The translations under genes and the position numbers were made by a program. The notes below the pieces were generated by a model. That model saw only the letters and a program-made list of their open reading frames with translations. It had not been told where the DNA came from and made no database searches. Of a DNA stretch of 64,000 nucleotides, positions 44,332-53,467 are shown one piece after another. The number at the start of each line of letters is the position of its first letter. Position 1 is the stretch's first letter. The stretch is from Parazoarcus communis SWub3 = DSM 12120 (GTDB lineage Bacteria; Pseudomonadota; Gammaproteobacteria; Burkholderiales; Rhodocyclaceae): contig NZ_QKOE01000004.1 in the NCBI RefSeq assembly GCF_003226565.1, positions 248,001 through 312,000 on the forward strand, given 5' to 3'.

Positions 44332-46134
44332 ATGACGACGAAGACAGGTGAATCTAACCCGAGGCGACGCAAGGCAAGTGCGGGGCCCCGAAGTGGCAGT
44401 CGGCGCAGCGAGGCCCCGGAGCCTGGTCAGCTGGTGCGTCGTGCCTTGCGTGACCTGCATGACGGCGTTGAGGGCTCGCTGGATCCGCTCGGCATGAGCG
44501 CGCCGATCGTCCATGCGCAGCTTGCATGGCTTGCGCATCCGCAGGAGCTGGCCGAGCGCTTTGCCCGGTTGTCCAGCGACCTATGGACTTTGCAGATGCA
44601 TTCGGTCAACCGGCTGTTCGGTTTGCAGAGTGCAGACCCGGTCACCCCCAATCCGGATGATGCCCGTTTCGCCGACCCGATATGGACTGAAGGCCCCACC
44701 TGGGATCTGACCAAGGAGTGGTACCTTGCCCTGACCCATCATACTCAGGACATGCTGTACGACACCCCCGGGTTGTCCGGCAAGGAGCGGCGACGGGCCG
44801 CCTTCTGGTGGCGGAAATGGCTCAATGCCATGGCCCCGACCAACTTCCTGCTGACCAATCCGGTGGCCATGCGCAAGGCGATCGAGACTCGTGGTGACAG
44901 CTTGGTGCGAGGTTTTCGCAACTTGCTCGACGACTTGCAGGCAGGGCAGGTACGCATGACGGATCCCAAGGACTTCTCGGTCGGTGAGAATCTCGCGACC
45001 ACTCCTGGGTCCGTGGTGTTCCGCAACCGCCTGCTCGAGGTCATCCACTACGCGCCCACCCAGGCCAAGGTGCATGCCGAACCCGTCGTCATCGTCACGC
45101 CGTGGATCAACAAGTTCTACATCCTGGATCTCGTGCCCAAGAAGAGCATGATCCGCTATCTGCTCGATCAGGGGCTGGATGTCTTCATCACCAGCTGGAA
45201 GAATCCCGATGCATCGATGCGGGATTGCGGTTTCGACGACTATCTGACCGAAGGCATACAGGCGATTGTCGATACCGCACGGCAACTGACCGGCGCTGCA
45301 CGGGTACATGCGGTCGGCTATTGCATCGGCGGCACGGCACTATCCATGTACATGGCCTGGGCCAACCGCCACTTTGCACCCGAAGAGGTGCCGGTTGCCG
45401 ACTGGACGCTGTTTACCACCCTGGTCGATTTCCACAAGCCGGGCGACATCGAGGTGTTCATCGATGAGAGCAGTATCCGCTACCTGACCGAAAACATGGA
45501 GAAAAAGGGGTTTCTCGATGGTAAGGAGATGGCCTCGTCCTTCCGCCTGTTGCGCTCGAACAGCCTGATCTGGCACTACGTCGTGCATGGCTGGCTGTAT
45601 GGCGAGACGCCACCGCCTTTCGACGTGCTTTACTGGAACATGGATACCACCCGCATGCCCTATGCGATGCATGCCTGGTATCTCAGGGAACTGTATCTGC
45701 ACAACCGGCTGATTCATGCTGATGCATTGACGGTTGCAGGCGAATCGCTGGATCTCGGGCGCATCACCCAGCCGCTGTACGCGGTTGCGGCGGAAGACGA
45801 TCACATCGCACCGTGGCAGCAGACTTTCCGCATCAACAACCACGTCATTGGCCCCAAGCGCTATGTGCTGTCCAGCTCTGGTCATATCCTGGGTATCGTC
45901 AATCCGGTGGTGACACCGCCCAAGCGCAAGTATTGGGTTGCCGACGTGCTCCATCGTTCGGCCACCTCCGAGCAATGGCGTTCCGAAGCCATCGAAGAGG
46001 CCGGAAGCTGGTGGACCGACTGGATGGCCTGGCTCAAACCCAAGGCTGGACCGCTGGTGGATGCGAGGCCTGCGGCAACCGACGCGTTTCCGGAGATCGC
46101 ACCCGCACCGGGTCGTTATGTGCTGGAGCGTTGA
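44332..46134 (+). CDS. phaC: Class I poly(R)-hydroxyalkanoate synthase
   Basis: PhaC polymerises 3-hydroxyacyl-CoA to PHA granules. The 600 residues contain the PhaC N-terminal domain (LSSDLWTLQMHSVNRLFG), the conserved PWINKFYILDL, the lipase-like box GYCIGG with catalytic Cys331, the acid residue in AEDDHIAPW and catalytic His in SSGHILGIVNP. AAGGAG precedes ATG 44332. It follows the beta-CASP gene by 43 nt, so the two are likely co-transcribed. No phaA, phaB or phasin is adjacent. Confidence 0.96.
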   Translation: MTTKTGESNPRRRKASAGPRSGSRRSEAPEPGQLVRRALRDLHDGVEGSLDPLGMSAPIVHAQLAWLAHPQELAERFARLSSDLWTLQMHSVNRLFGLQSADPVTPNPDDARFADPIWTEGPTWDLTKEWYLALTHHTQDMLYDTPGLSGKERRRAAFWWRKWLNAMAPTNFLLTNPVAMRKAIETRGDSLVRGFRNLLDDLQAGQVRMTDPKDFSVGENLATTPGSVVFRNRLLEVIHYAPTQAKVHAEPVVIVTPWINKFYILDLVPKKSMIRYLLDQGLDVFITSWKNPDASMRDCGFDDYLTEGIQAIVDTARQLTGAARVHAVGYCIGGTALSMYMAWANRHFAPEEVPVADWTLFTTLVDFHKPGDIEVFIDESSIRYLTENMEKKGFLDGKEMASSFRLLRSNSLIWHYVVHGWLYGETPPPFDVLYWNMDTTRMPYAMHAWYLRELYLHNRLIHADALTVAGESLDLGRITQPLYAVAAEDDHIAPWQQTFRINNHVIGPKRYVLSSSGHILGIVNPVVTPPKRKYWVADVLHRSATSEQWRSEAIEEAGSWWTDWMAWLKPKAGPLVDARPAATDAFPEIAPAPGRYVLER

Positions 46135-46165
46135 GCACGCTCCGCCATTGAAGCAAAAAGGCGCG

Positions 46166-46201
46166 AAATGGCGAACTTGATTGCGGTCAAGTTCGCCATT
46201 T
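46166..46201. terminator. Terminator between phaC and the DNR-type regulator
   Basis: AAATGGCGAACTTGA / TCAAGTTCGCCATTT form a 15-bp stem with a TTGCGG loop between the two convergent stops. The A/T ends of the stem suit both directions. Confidence 0.85.
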
Positions 46202-46219
46202 GCTTCATCTGGCAGGCTT

Positions 46220-46906
46220 CTAGCCTTGATGGTGGCTCAGGGCGCGTGGGTCGTGCAGGTTGATGCGTTTGCCGTGGACGCTGATCAGCTTGCGCTCCAC
46301 CAGGTCATGAAAGATGCGGGAAAGTGTCTCCGGGGTCAGGTTAAGCCGCGATGCGATGACCTGCTTGCTGGTTGGCAGCGTGATCTCGCAGGGGGTGTTG
46401 TCGTCGCGGTCGGCCAGCTGGATGAGATAGCCGATTACGCGCTGGGTGCTGGAGCTGAGCGAATAGGCTTCCACGTCACGGACCAGGTTGTGCAGGCGAA
46501 CCGCCATGCCGGCAAGCAGCTTGCGTGCGAAGCCAGGTTCCTTGTCGATCAGTTCTGAAACGATACCCTGCTTGATGTGCAGCAGTGTGCTGTCGCTCAG
46601 CGCCTCCGCAAAGACGGGGTAGGGGCGTTCCAGAAACATGACCGCCTCGCCAAAGCTCTGGCCGGGGCCGATGATCTCGACCACCTTTTCATTACCCTGA
46701 ACGGACGAGAATGCCAGCTTGATCTGGCCTGATTGCACAAAGTAGAAGCCCTGAGGGGCATCACCGCGCTGAAACAGCAGTTCGCCCTTGCGCAGTTGCC
46801 GCTCTCTGGTGAAGTGGCTGACCCGGACGAGCTCGTCATCCGATAGCTCTCCAAACAAGGAAATCTGTCGCAGCTGGGTGGAAATGGCGGAGAGTGTCTG
46901 GTTCAT
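46220..46906 (-). CDS. Crp/Fnr family regulator, DNR type
   Basis: The 228 residues have a cNMP-fold sensor domain, dimerisation helix and C-terminal HTH with SKQVIASRLNLTPETLSRIFHDLVE. None of the FNR cysteines is present near the N-terminus, unlike the fnr gene 1.3 kb away, so it should not carry an FeS cluster. DNR-type regulators bind haem and NO and control denitrification genes at FNR-like boxes. The similarity is strongest to that group, but no denitrification genes lie in this window. Confidence 0.82.
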   Translation of the reverse strand: MNQTLSAISTQLRQISLFGELSDDELVRVSHFTRERQLRKGELLFQRGDAPQGFYFVQSGQIKLAFSSVQGNEKVVEIIGPGQSFGEAVMFLERPYPVFAEALSDSTLLHIKQGIVSELIDKEPGFARKLLAGMAVRLHNLVRDVEAYSLSSSTQRVIGYLIQLADRDDNTPCEITLPTSKQVIASRLNLTPETLSRIFHDLVERKLISVHGKRINLHDPRALSHHQG

Positions 46907-46999
46907 GGTGAGCTCCGTAGCTTATCGGGCATGTCAAACCGGTCGCAGCGATCCCGCAGTCATCATCGGGACATGGTCGTGAAACAAGAGGGCGTCAAC

Positions 47000-47401
47000 G
47001 TGTCGATGTATCCCATACTCAAGCATCTCCATCTCATCTGCGTGGCGCTCAGCCTTGTGGGTTTCATCATCCGGGGCGCTTGGGCCTTGACTGACAGTCC
47101 TTTGTTGAAGCACCGTCTGACCCGGGTGCTGCCCCATGTGATTGACACCGTACTGCTGCTTAGCGCGGTGGCGCTGGCGGTGATCATGGCGCAATACCCG
47201 CTGCAGGCTGGATGGGTTACTGCCAAGGTGGTCGGCCTGCTGGCCTACATCGGCCTTGGAACCCTCGCGCTCAAGCGCGGCAGGACACGGCGCGTGCGTG
47301 CAATCGCCTTCGTTGGCGCATTGCTGGTCTATGGCTGGATTGTATCGGTTGCGCTCAGCAAGCACCCTGCCGGATGGGTGGCGAGTCTGGCTGGTGGCTG
47401 A
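47000..47401 (+). CDS. SirB2 family membrane protein
   Basis: The protein has about 133 residues in four membrane helices, starting YPILKHLHLICVALSLVGFIIRG and ending VSVALSKHPAGW, with conserved HLHL and VLPHVIDTVLLLSAV segments. SirB2 proteins are of unknown function. The start is uncertain: GTG 47000 lies 8-9 nt after GAGGG; ATG 47006 and an upstream ATG 46973 are alternatives. The stop is 2 nt from the convergent fnr stop. Confidence 0.82.
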   Translation: MSMYPILKHLHLICVALSLVGFIIRGAWALTDSPLLKHRLTRVLPHVIDTVLLLSAVALAVIMAQYPLQAGWVTAKVVGLLAYIGLGTLALKRGRTRRVRAIAFVGALLVYGWIVSVALSKHPAGWVASLAGG

Positions 47402-47402
47402 T

Positions 47403-48143
47403 TCAACAAGCGCGCTGCTGGTGCTGGATCAGTTTCTTCAAGCCGGCATTGTCCAGGATGCGGATGTGCTTCTGCTGCACGGTGACCAGGCCTTCATCCT
47501 GAAAGCGGGAGAAGGCGCGCGATACCGTCTCCAGCTTGAGCCCCAGATACGAGCCGATTTCCTCACGGGTCATCCGCAAGTGGAATTCTGCCGCAGAGAA
47601 GCCGCGTGCGGTAAAGCGCTGGGACATGTTCAGCAGAAAGGCTGCGAGACGTTCTTCGGCGCGCATCGAGCCCAGCAGCATCATGACGCCGTGGTCGCGC
47701 ACGATCTCGCGACTCATGACCTTGTGAAACTGGTGTTGCAGGCCTTCGACTTCGCGCGACAGCTCCTCGAGCCGGTCGTAGGCAATCACGCAGACTTCGC
47801 TGTCTTCAAGGGCGACCGCGTTACAGGAATGCAGCTCGGTGCTGATGCCGTCGAGCCCGAGGATTTCGCCGGTCATCTGGAAGCCGGTGACCTGCTCACG
47901 GCCATCTTCAAGCAGGACGTCGGTCTTGAACGAGCCGGTGCGGATGGCGTAGATGGCCTCGAACGGGTCGCCCGCCCGGTAGAGGGGTTGCTGCCGCTTG
48001 ATCTTGCGTCGAGCGCCCACCAGATCGTCGAGCCGGTGCAGTTCGCTGTCCGACATGCCGAAAGGCAGGCACAGTTCCACCAGATTGCACTGGGCGCAGG
48101 CTGCTTTCAGCCCCACCGCGGTAATTGGCACCGTCGCCTTCAT
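47403..48143 (-). CDS. fnr: Oxygen-sensing regulator FNR/ANR
   Basis: The 246 residues carry the FeS-cluster cysteines Cys16, Cys19 and Cys25 (CAQCNLVELC spacing C-x2-C-x5-C) and Cys107 (HSCNAV), then the cAMP-fold domain and a HTH with EIGSYLGLKLETVSRAFSRFQDEG (E..SR motif of FNR). It senses oxygen through its 4Fe-4S cluster and activates low-oxygen genes at TTGAT-N4-ATCAA sites; four such sites are in this window. The start ATG 48143 was preferred over GTG 48149. An FNR box at 48189-48202 upstream suggests autoregulation. Confidence 0.95.
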   Translation of the reverse strand: MKATVPITAVGLKAACAQCNLVELCLPFGMSDSELHRLDDLVGARRKIKRQQPLYRAGDPFEAIYAIRTGSFKTDVLLEDGREQVTGFQMTGEILGLDGISTELHSCNAVALEDSEVCVIAYDRLEELSREVEGLQHQFHKVMSREIVRDHGVMMLLGSMRAEERLAAFLLNMSQRFTARGFSAAEFHLRMTREEIGSYLGLKLETVSRAFSRFQDEGLVTVQQKHIRILDNAGLKKLIQHQQRAC

Positions 48144-48188
48144 CTGCACAGTAAACTAACTCCATTTCGGCGTGGCCTACCCCCGCCG

Positions 48189-48202
48189 TTGATCCACGTC
48201 AA
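48189..48202. promoter_or_regulatory. FNR box between fnr and hemN
   Basis: TTGAT-CCAC-GTCAA lies 46 bp upstream of fnr and 55 bp upstream of hemN. For hemN, a box at -41.5 would put the start near 48237 with CATCGT as a poor -10 at the correct place. It may therefore regulate both genes. The sequence form matches the ccoN and small-RNA boxes. Confidence 0.75.
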
Positions 48203-48256
48203 CCACATTCGCCCGACTTTGTGCCATCGTACGGCACAAACTCACGCAGCACGACC

Positions 48257-49648
48257 ATGACCAGTCAAAAAGACCTCATCTTCGATCCGCAGTTGATTCG
48301 TCGCTTCGACATCAACGGCCCCCGTTACACGTCGTATCCGACCGCAGACCGTTTCGTCGAGGCCTTCGATGCACGTGCCCTGACCGACTGGCTGGGCAAG
48401 CGCGCTGTCGGCGGGGTGAGCCGACCGCTGTCATTATACTTCCACATCCCCTTCTGCAACACGATCTGCTATTACTGTGCCTGCAACAAGATCATCACCA
48501 AGGATCACGGGCGTTCGGCCAAGTACCTGAATTATCTGGCCAAGGAAATCGCCATGCAGGCTGCCGCGCTGGGCGGAACACGGCAGGTCACCCAGTTGCA
48601 TCTCGGAGGGGGGACGCCGACCTTCCTGTCCCACGACGAAATGCATCAGCTGATGGAATCCGTCCGCCAGCATTTCAATCTGGTGCCCAATGGCGAGTAT
48701 TCGATTGAAGTGGACCCGCGCAAGGTGGATTTCGATACGGTCGAAATGCTCTCCGATCTGGGCTTCAACCGCATGAGTGTCGGCGTGCAGGATTTTGCCG
48801 AGGACGTGCAGATCGCGACCAATCGCATCCAGAGCGTCGACGAAACCAAGCTTGTCATCGATGCGGCCCGCGCCACCGGCTTCAAATCCATCAGCATGGA
48901 TCTGATCTACGGTCTGCCCAAGCAGAATGTCATCAGTTTCAACCGTACGCTGGAAAAGGTGCTCGAGCTCTCGCCCGACCGCATCTCGCTGTACAGCTAT
49001 GCACACCTGCCGGGGCTGTTCAAGCCGCAGCGCCGCATCATCCAGTCCGATCTGCCCACGGCCGACGCCAAGCTGCAGATCCTGCAGCTGGCAATCCGCC
49101 GCCTGACTGATGCGGGCTATGTCTATATCGGCATGGACCACTTCGCCAAGCCCGACGACGAATTGACGATTGCCCAGCGGCAGGGTCGTCTGCACCGAAA
49201 CTTCCAGGGCTACTCCACCCAGGCTGAATGTGACCTGCTGGCTTTCGGTGTTTCAGCGATCGGCAAGATCGGGCCGGTGTATGCGCAGAACGTGAAAACG
49301 CTGGACGAATACTACGATGCGCTCGATCGCGACGAACTGCCGGTACTGCGCGGCATCGAGCTCACTGCCGACGACCTGCTGCGGCGCTCGGTGATCCAGG
49401 CGCTGATGTGCCATTTCGAACTCTCCATCGAGTCGATCGAGATCGCGCATCTGATCAACTTCCGCGAGTACTTCGCCGATGAACTCGCCGACCTGGCCGA
49501 GATGGAAAAGGCAGGCCTGCTGAAGGTCGAGGGTGACTGGATCAGCGTCATGCCGGCCGGACGCATGCTGGTACGCGGTATCGCGATGGTATTCGACCGC
49601 TACCTGCGGGCGGATCGTGAACGTGCACGCTATTCGCGCGTGATTTGA
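48257..49648 (+). CDS. hemN: Oxygen-independent coproporphyrinogen III oxidase
   Basis: HemN is the radical-SAM enzyme of anaerobic haem synthesis. The 463 residues start MTSQKDLIFDPQLIRRFDINGPRYTSYPT, with the 4Fe-4S motif CNTICYYCACNK (C-x3-C-x2-C), GGGTPTFL and the C-terminal coproporphyrinogen oxidase part (GRLHRNFQGYSTQAECDLLAFGVSAIG). Placement next to fnr and an FNR box is usual. It can supply haem for the oxidases of the window at low oxygen. Confidence 0.97.
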   Translation: MTSQKDLIFDPQLIRRFDINGPRYTSYPTADRFVEAFDARALTDWLGKRAVGGVSRPLSLYFHIPFCNTICYYCACNKIITKDHGRSAKYLNYLAKEIAMQAAALGGTRQVTQLHLGGGTPTFLSHDEMHQLMESVRQHFNLVPNGEYSIEVDPRKVDFDTVEMLSDLGFNRMSVGVQDFAEDVQIATNRIQSVDETKLVIDAARATGFKSISMDLIYGLPKQNVISFNRTLEKVLELSPDRISLYSYAHLPGLFKPQRRIIQSDLPTADAKLQILQLAIRRLTDAGYVYIGMDHFAKPDDELTIAQRQGRLHRNFQGYSTQAECDLLAFGVSAIGKIGPVYAQNVKTLDEYYDALDRDELPVLRGIELTADDLLRRSVIQALMCHFELSIESIEIAHLINFREYFADELADLAEMEKAGLLKVEGDWISVMPAGRMLVRGIAMVFDRYLRADRERARYSRVI

Positions 49649-49720
49649 GGCAAGTGGAGCGGGGCGGCGTACAATCCGCCTTTCCACTTGTGTTCAGCTG
49701 ACTGCTGCGTCTCATCTTCC

Positions 49721-50434
49721 ATGCCAGAAACCGGTTATCTTGCCGTCTTCCTGATCGGCCTGCTGGGTGGCACGCACTGCGTGTCGATGTGCGGTGGCAT
49801 CGTCGGCGCGCTGTCGGTACAGGTCCAGACGCCCGGCAGTCGTGGCCGACAGTGGCCCATTCATCTTGCCTACAATCTCGGGCGGATCACCACCTATGTG
49901 GTCATTGGCAGTCTGCTTGGTGCCCTGGGTTCGGTCGGCATGCTGTACGACGGTGTGCTGCCGGTGCAGATCACCCTGTATGTCCTCGCCAACCTGATGC
50001 TGATTGCGCTCGGACTTTACCTGACCGGCTTCACCCGGCTGCTGGTTCCGGTCGAGCGTGCCGGCCATATGCTATGGCGTCGTATCCAGCCCGCGACCCG
50101 GCGTTTCCTCCCGGCACGGTCGGTCAAGCAGGCCTTGCCGCTCGGTTTGCTGTGGGGTTTTCTGCCTTGTGGCCTGGTGTACTCCATTCTCGCCACCGCG
50201 CTGGTGACCGGTTCGGCGACGCGCGGTGCAGGCTTGATGCTGGCCTTCGGGCTGGGAACCTTGCCCAACCTGATGCTGGCTGGCATGTTGTTCAAGCGTT
50301 TTCGAGATCTGACGCGCAATGGCAAGGTGCGTTTCGCTTCCGGGCTATTGGTGCTCGGATTCGGCGTGTTCGGTCTGTTCCATGCCCCCAGTCTGGGCGG
50401 GCAATTGTGGAGCGGCATCGTATGCACGATCTGA
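49721..50434 (+). CDS. TauE/SafE-type (DsbD-like) membrane protein linked to cbb3/copper homeostasis
   Basis: The 237 residues have about six membrane helices with GLLGGTHCVSMCGGIVGALS near the N-terminus (Cys motif) and GLLWGFLPCGLVYSILATALVTGSA in the second half. These proteins often sit with cco genes and copper chaperones and are believed to help copper delivery to cbb3 oxidase. It is followed by the CopZ-like gene at 50505, supporting that role. ATG 49721 was chosen because the family N-terminus starts there. Confidence 0.87.
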   Translation: MPETGYLAVFLIGLLGGTHCVSMCGGIVGALSVQVQTPGSRGRQWPIHLAYNLGRITTYVVIGSLLGALGSVGMLYDGVLPVQITLYVLANLMLIALGLYLTGFTRLLVPVERAGHMLWRRIQPATRRFLPARSVKQALPLGLLWGFLPCGLVYSILATALVTGSATRGAGLMLAFGLGTLPNLMLAGMLFKRFRDLTRNGKVRFASGLLVLGFGVFGLFHAPSLGGQLWSGIVCTI

Positions 50435-50504
50435 TGCTGTCTGGTCGTTCATCTGTGTCGCTGGCAGTGGTCATTGATTTCCATCCATTCAGGAGCTTGT
50501 GAAA

Positions 50505-50714
50505 ATGAGTGAAGTCACGCTGAAGGTTGAAGGTATGAGCTGTGGGGGATGTGTGCGCAATGTCACCGGTGTCCTCACTGCACTGCCCGGTGTGGAGTCC
50601 GCCGAGGTTTCGCTGGATCAAGCCAGCGCCACGGTGCGCTTTGACCCCGCCACAATCGAGGTTTCAGCACTTCGGCATGCAATCGAAGAGGCAGGTTTCG
50701 ACTCTCCGGCCTGA
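50505..50714 (+). CDS. Heavy-metal-associated (CopZ-like) copper chaperone
   Basis: The 69 residues form one HMA domain: MSEVTLKVEGMSCGGCVRNVTGVLTALPGVESAEVSLDQASATVRFDPATIEVSALRHAIEEAGF, with the metal-binding MSCGGC pair. It probably hands copper to CcoI or a related ATPase. ATG 50505 has AGGAG 9 nt upstream. Confidence 0.94.
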   Translation: MSEVTLKVEGMSCGGCVRNVTGVLTALPGVESAEVSLDQASATVRFDPATIEVSALRHAIEEAGFDSPA

Positions 50715-50757
50715 TTTGCTCTTATAATTCGCCGACTTTTTTCCATGGGAGGGAGAT

Positions 50758-51285
50758 ATGGGTCTGGACCTCGTAAAAGCCGGCAAGGACGTGCCGAACG
50801 ATATCAACGTCATCATCGAGATTCCGGCGCAAGCCGATCCGATCAAGTTCGAAGTTGACAAGGACAGCGGTGCGGTCTTTGTTGACCGCTTCATGGGTAC
50901 GTCGATGCGTTACCCGATCAACTACGGTTATGTACCCCACACCGTTGCTGGCGACGGCGATCCGGTGGACGTGCTGGTGGTCACCCCTTTCCCGCTGTTC
51001 CCCGGCGCGGTCATCCGCTGCCGTCCGGTCGGCGTGCTGAAGATGGAAGACGACGGCGGTGTGGACGCCAAAGTCATCGCGGTGCCCGTGTCCAAGCTGA
51101 CGCCGTTGTACGACAAGGTCCAGTCTACCGATGACCTGCCCGAACTGCTGATGAAGCAGACCGTGCATTTCTTCGAACACTACAAGGATCTGGAGCCCGG
51201 CAAGTGGGTCAAGATCCTCGGCTGGGGCACGGTTGAGGAAGCCAAGCAGGAGATCCTCAACGGCGTCGCCAACGCCGCCAAGTAA
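50758..51285 (+). CDS. ppa: Inorganic pyrophosphatase
   Basis: The 175 residues contain the family I motifs: [52 protein letters not shown] (catalytic Asp cluster DGDPVDVL) and [15 protein letters not shown]. It hydrolyses pyrophosphate from biosynthesis. GGGAGGGAG-type ribosome site precedes the ATG. A terminator follows at 51324-51353. Confidence 0.98.
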   Translation: MGLDLVKAGKDVPNDINVIIEIPAQADPIKFEVDKDSGAVFVDRFMGTSMRYPINYGYVPHTVAGDGDPVDVLVVTPFPLFPGAVIRCRPVGVLKMEDDGGVDAKVIAVPVSKLTPLYDKVQSTDDLPELLMKQTVHFFEHYKDLEPGKWVKILGWGTVEEAKQEILNGVANAAK

Positions 51286-51323
51286 GTGCTTTGCAGCCTG
51301 ATCCGATCAGGCCAGCATCACCG

Positions 51324-51353
51324 GAAACCCGCGCTCAGGCGGGTTTCTTTTTT
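51324..51353 (+). terminator. Intrinsic terminator of ppa
   Basis: GAAACCCGC / GCGGGTTTC form a 9-bp stem with a six-base loop, followed by six T. Confidence 0.93.
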
Positions 51354-51401
51354 CCCTCCAGCCATTCGTCGTGTACTCCGCGCCACTTCTTGGCGCCGTC
51401 C

Positions 51402-52058
51402 TCAGCCCGCCTTGCGAAAGGTCAGGTTGATCCGGCAGCGCTCGGTCGCGGGGTGCCAACCGTCCTTCAAGGCCAGGACGCCATGAAATCGCAGGCGGGC
51501 AGGGCCACCCCAGACCACCACATCACCATGACTCAGCCTGAAACGCCGGGTGGGGTCGTTACGCTTGAGCCCGCCAAACAGAAACACGGCTGGCAGGCCA
51601 AGCGACACGGAAACGATCGGTGCACGCATGTCACGTTCGTTTCGATCCTGATGCAGGGATAGCCGGCTACCGGCGACGTAGCGATTGATCAGGCAGGCGT
51701 CAGGCAGAAAGTCGTGGAATCCTGCCCGTGCTGCACATTCGGTGGCAAATTCGGTGAAAACGGTGGGCAATGAGGGCCAGGGTTTGCCTGTGTCCGGATC
51801 CAGTGGGCTGTAGCGGTAGCCATGAGCGTCGCTGACCCAACCGAATCGACCGCAACTGGTCGTCGCAACCGACATCGTGTAGCCGCCTGGCGTGATCATG
51901 CTGCGAAAGGGGGCTTGCTGCTCGACAGCGCGGATCTCGGCGAGCAGGGTATCGGCAATCGAGGTTGCCGCACCGCAGAGTGCGAGCGCGCCATCTGCCA
52001 AGGCGATGGATTCGCCCGTGTCCCGCCCGGGGTCGTCAAACAAATCGAGATTCAGCAT
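51402..52058 (-). CDS. alkB: AlkB-type oxidative DNA demethylase
   Basis: AlkB removes methyl groups from alkylated bases using Fe(II) and 2-oxoglutarate. The 218 residues carry HQDRNERD (iron ligands His and Asp), RLRFHGVL (second iron His) and RCRINLTFR (2OG-binding Arg). YRYSPLDPDTGKPWPSLP and INRYVAGSRLSLHQD are typical. It is convergent with ppa. Confidence 0.96.
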   Translation of the reverse strand: MLNLDLFDDPGRDTGESIALADGALALCGAATSIADTLLAEIRAVEQQAPFRSMITPGGYTMSVATTSCGRFGWVSDAHGYRYSPLDPDTGKPWPSLPTVFTEFATECAARAGFHDFLPDACLINRYVAGSRLSLHQDRNERDMRAPIVSVSLGLPAVFLFGGLKRNDPTRRFRLSHGDVVVWGGPARLRFHGVLALKDGWHPATERCRINLTFRKAG

Positions 52059-52113
52059 GACCGGATTTTACTCGTGGGTGGCGCTGGCGCCACTGCGCCC
52101 TGCGCAGGCGATG

Positions 52114-53343
52114 TCAGCTTGTCGCCCGATCGGTGATCGTCTCCGGCGCGATCTCCACCCGGTTACGGCCGTTTCGTTTGGCCTGGTACATGGCCTCGTC
52201 GGCCCGGTGCAAGGTCAGCTCAGGCGCTTCACCCCGGAGGTGCATGGCGATGCCGACGCTGATGGTCAGTGGTATCTCGCCGCTTCCGGAGCTTACCGTC
52301 CGAGACTCAACCAGACCGCGCAGGCGTTCGGCAACGTTCAGTGCGTCGTTCAACGCAGTGCCAGGCAGGAAAATGGCAAACTCTTCGCCGCCAAGCCGGC
52401 CGATGACATCACTGTTACGCAGGCAGCCTGCCGCAAGCTCGACAAAGTGGCTCAGTGCGCTGTCACCGCTACGATGGCCCCAGGTATCGTTGATTCTCTT
52501 GAAATGGTCGAGATCGATGACCAGTACTGGCAGGGAGGCATGATTGCGCTGACATTGACTCACCGCCTTGTCCAGCAGCACCAGGAAGGAGCGCCGGTTG
52601 AAGACATTGGTCAGTGGATCGCGCTCGGCCAGGCGTTTCAGCGCAATGATGATGTGCTCATTGATCAGCATCAGCACGCCAAAGGCGCTCATCACCATCG
52701 CCATGATCGCTTCGAGCACCACGAACTGTGAAATGGCCAGGCGCAGGCCAGCGTCGAACACCCCTGTTGGCTCAAGGCCGAACAGCGCGGGGCGGATCAA
52801 CAGGAATACGCCGTGAACACCGCTGGTGATCCCAAGAAAGTATCGTGCCGGATAGCGATTGGCACCGCCTCTGACAAGTGTTCGGGCCGCAAGCAGGAAC
52901 AGGATGCCGGACACCAGACTGCCGATGGTGAAGCGGGCGCCGGGGTGCGGGACTGCAAGGGTGAAGTAGATCGCCGTGGCGATGACTACGAGCGCAGCGA
53001 TGCCCGCCAACAGGCGCGGGTGAGGGGGCTTGCCAATAAAGGTTCGTGACCCAGCCAGATGCAGATAGGCAGTCAGGAAAATCAGCGTCTGGTTGATCAG
53101 TACGTTGAGAAGTTCCGGACTATGCGGGCGTGCAAGCAGATTGATGCACAGCAAGAAGCCGCACAGATAGGACCATGACCAGGATGTCAGGCCGGGAATG
53201 TTGCGGTTGTAGCGCCGGACCCCGAAAAGCACGGCAGTCACGATGCCCATGAGCATCGTTGCCATGATCAGAAGGGTTGGGCTGTGCACGTCGAGGTCCG
53301 GTGGCTGGGAATGGGGTCGCGGTAGATCGATTGTCGCGCTCAC
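52114..53343 (-). CDS. Membrane-anchored diguanylate cyclase (GGDEF)
   Basis: The 409 residues have about seven membrane helices in the first 235 residues and a C-terminal GGDEF domain (from about 240). The domain shows DPLTNVFNRRSFLVLLDKAV, IDLDHFKRINDTWGHRSGDSAL and RLGGEEFAIFLPG, with intact GGEEF active site, so it should make c-di-GMP. The N-terminal part is a 7TM-like sensor of unknown ligand. No PAS or I-site RxxD is obvious upstream of GGEEF. Confidence 0.93.
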   Translation of the reverse strand: MSATIDLPRPHSQPPDLDVHSPTLLIMATMLMGIVTAVLFGVRRYNRNIPGLTSWSWSYLCGFLLCINLLARPHSPELLNVLINQTLIFLTAYLHLAGSRTFIGKPPHPRLLAGIAALVVIATAIYFTLAVPHPGARFTIGSLVSGILFLLAARTLVRGGANRYPARYFLGITSGVHGVFLLIRPALFGLEPTGVFDAGLRLAISQFVVLEAIMAMVMSAFGVLMLINEHIIIALKRLAERDPLTNVFNRRSFLVLLDKAVSQCQRNHASLPVLVIDLDHFKRINDTWGHRSGDSALSHFVELAAGCLRNSDVIGRLGGEEFAIFLPGTALNDALNVAERLRGLVESRTVSSGSGEIPLTISVGIAMHLRGEAPELTLHRADEAMYQAKRNGRNRVEIAPETITDRATS

Positions 53344-53467
53344 ACGCGTTGCGGACTGTGAATTTCTGCAGGGCTGCCAGAATTCAGTCCTCCACCCCGG
53401 GTGGGGTGGTCAGGGCTCACCGAAAACCTGCGAGATTCTAACCCGGCCAGTCGGCTGCACCACGGAT

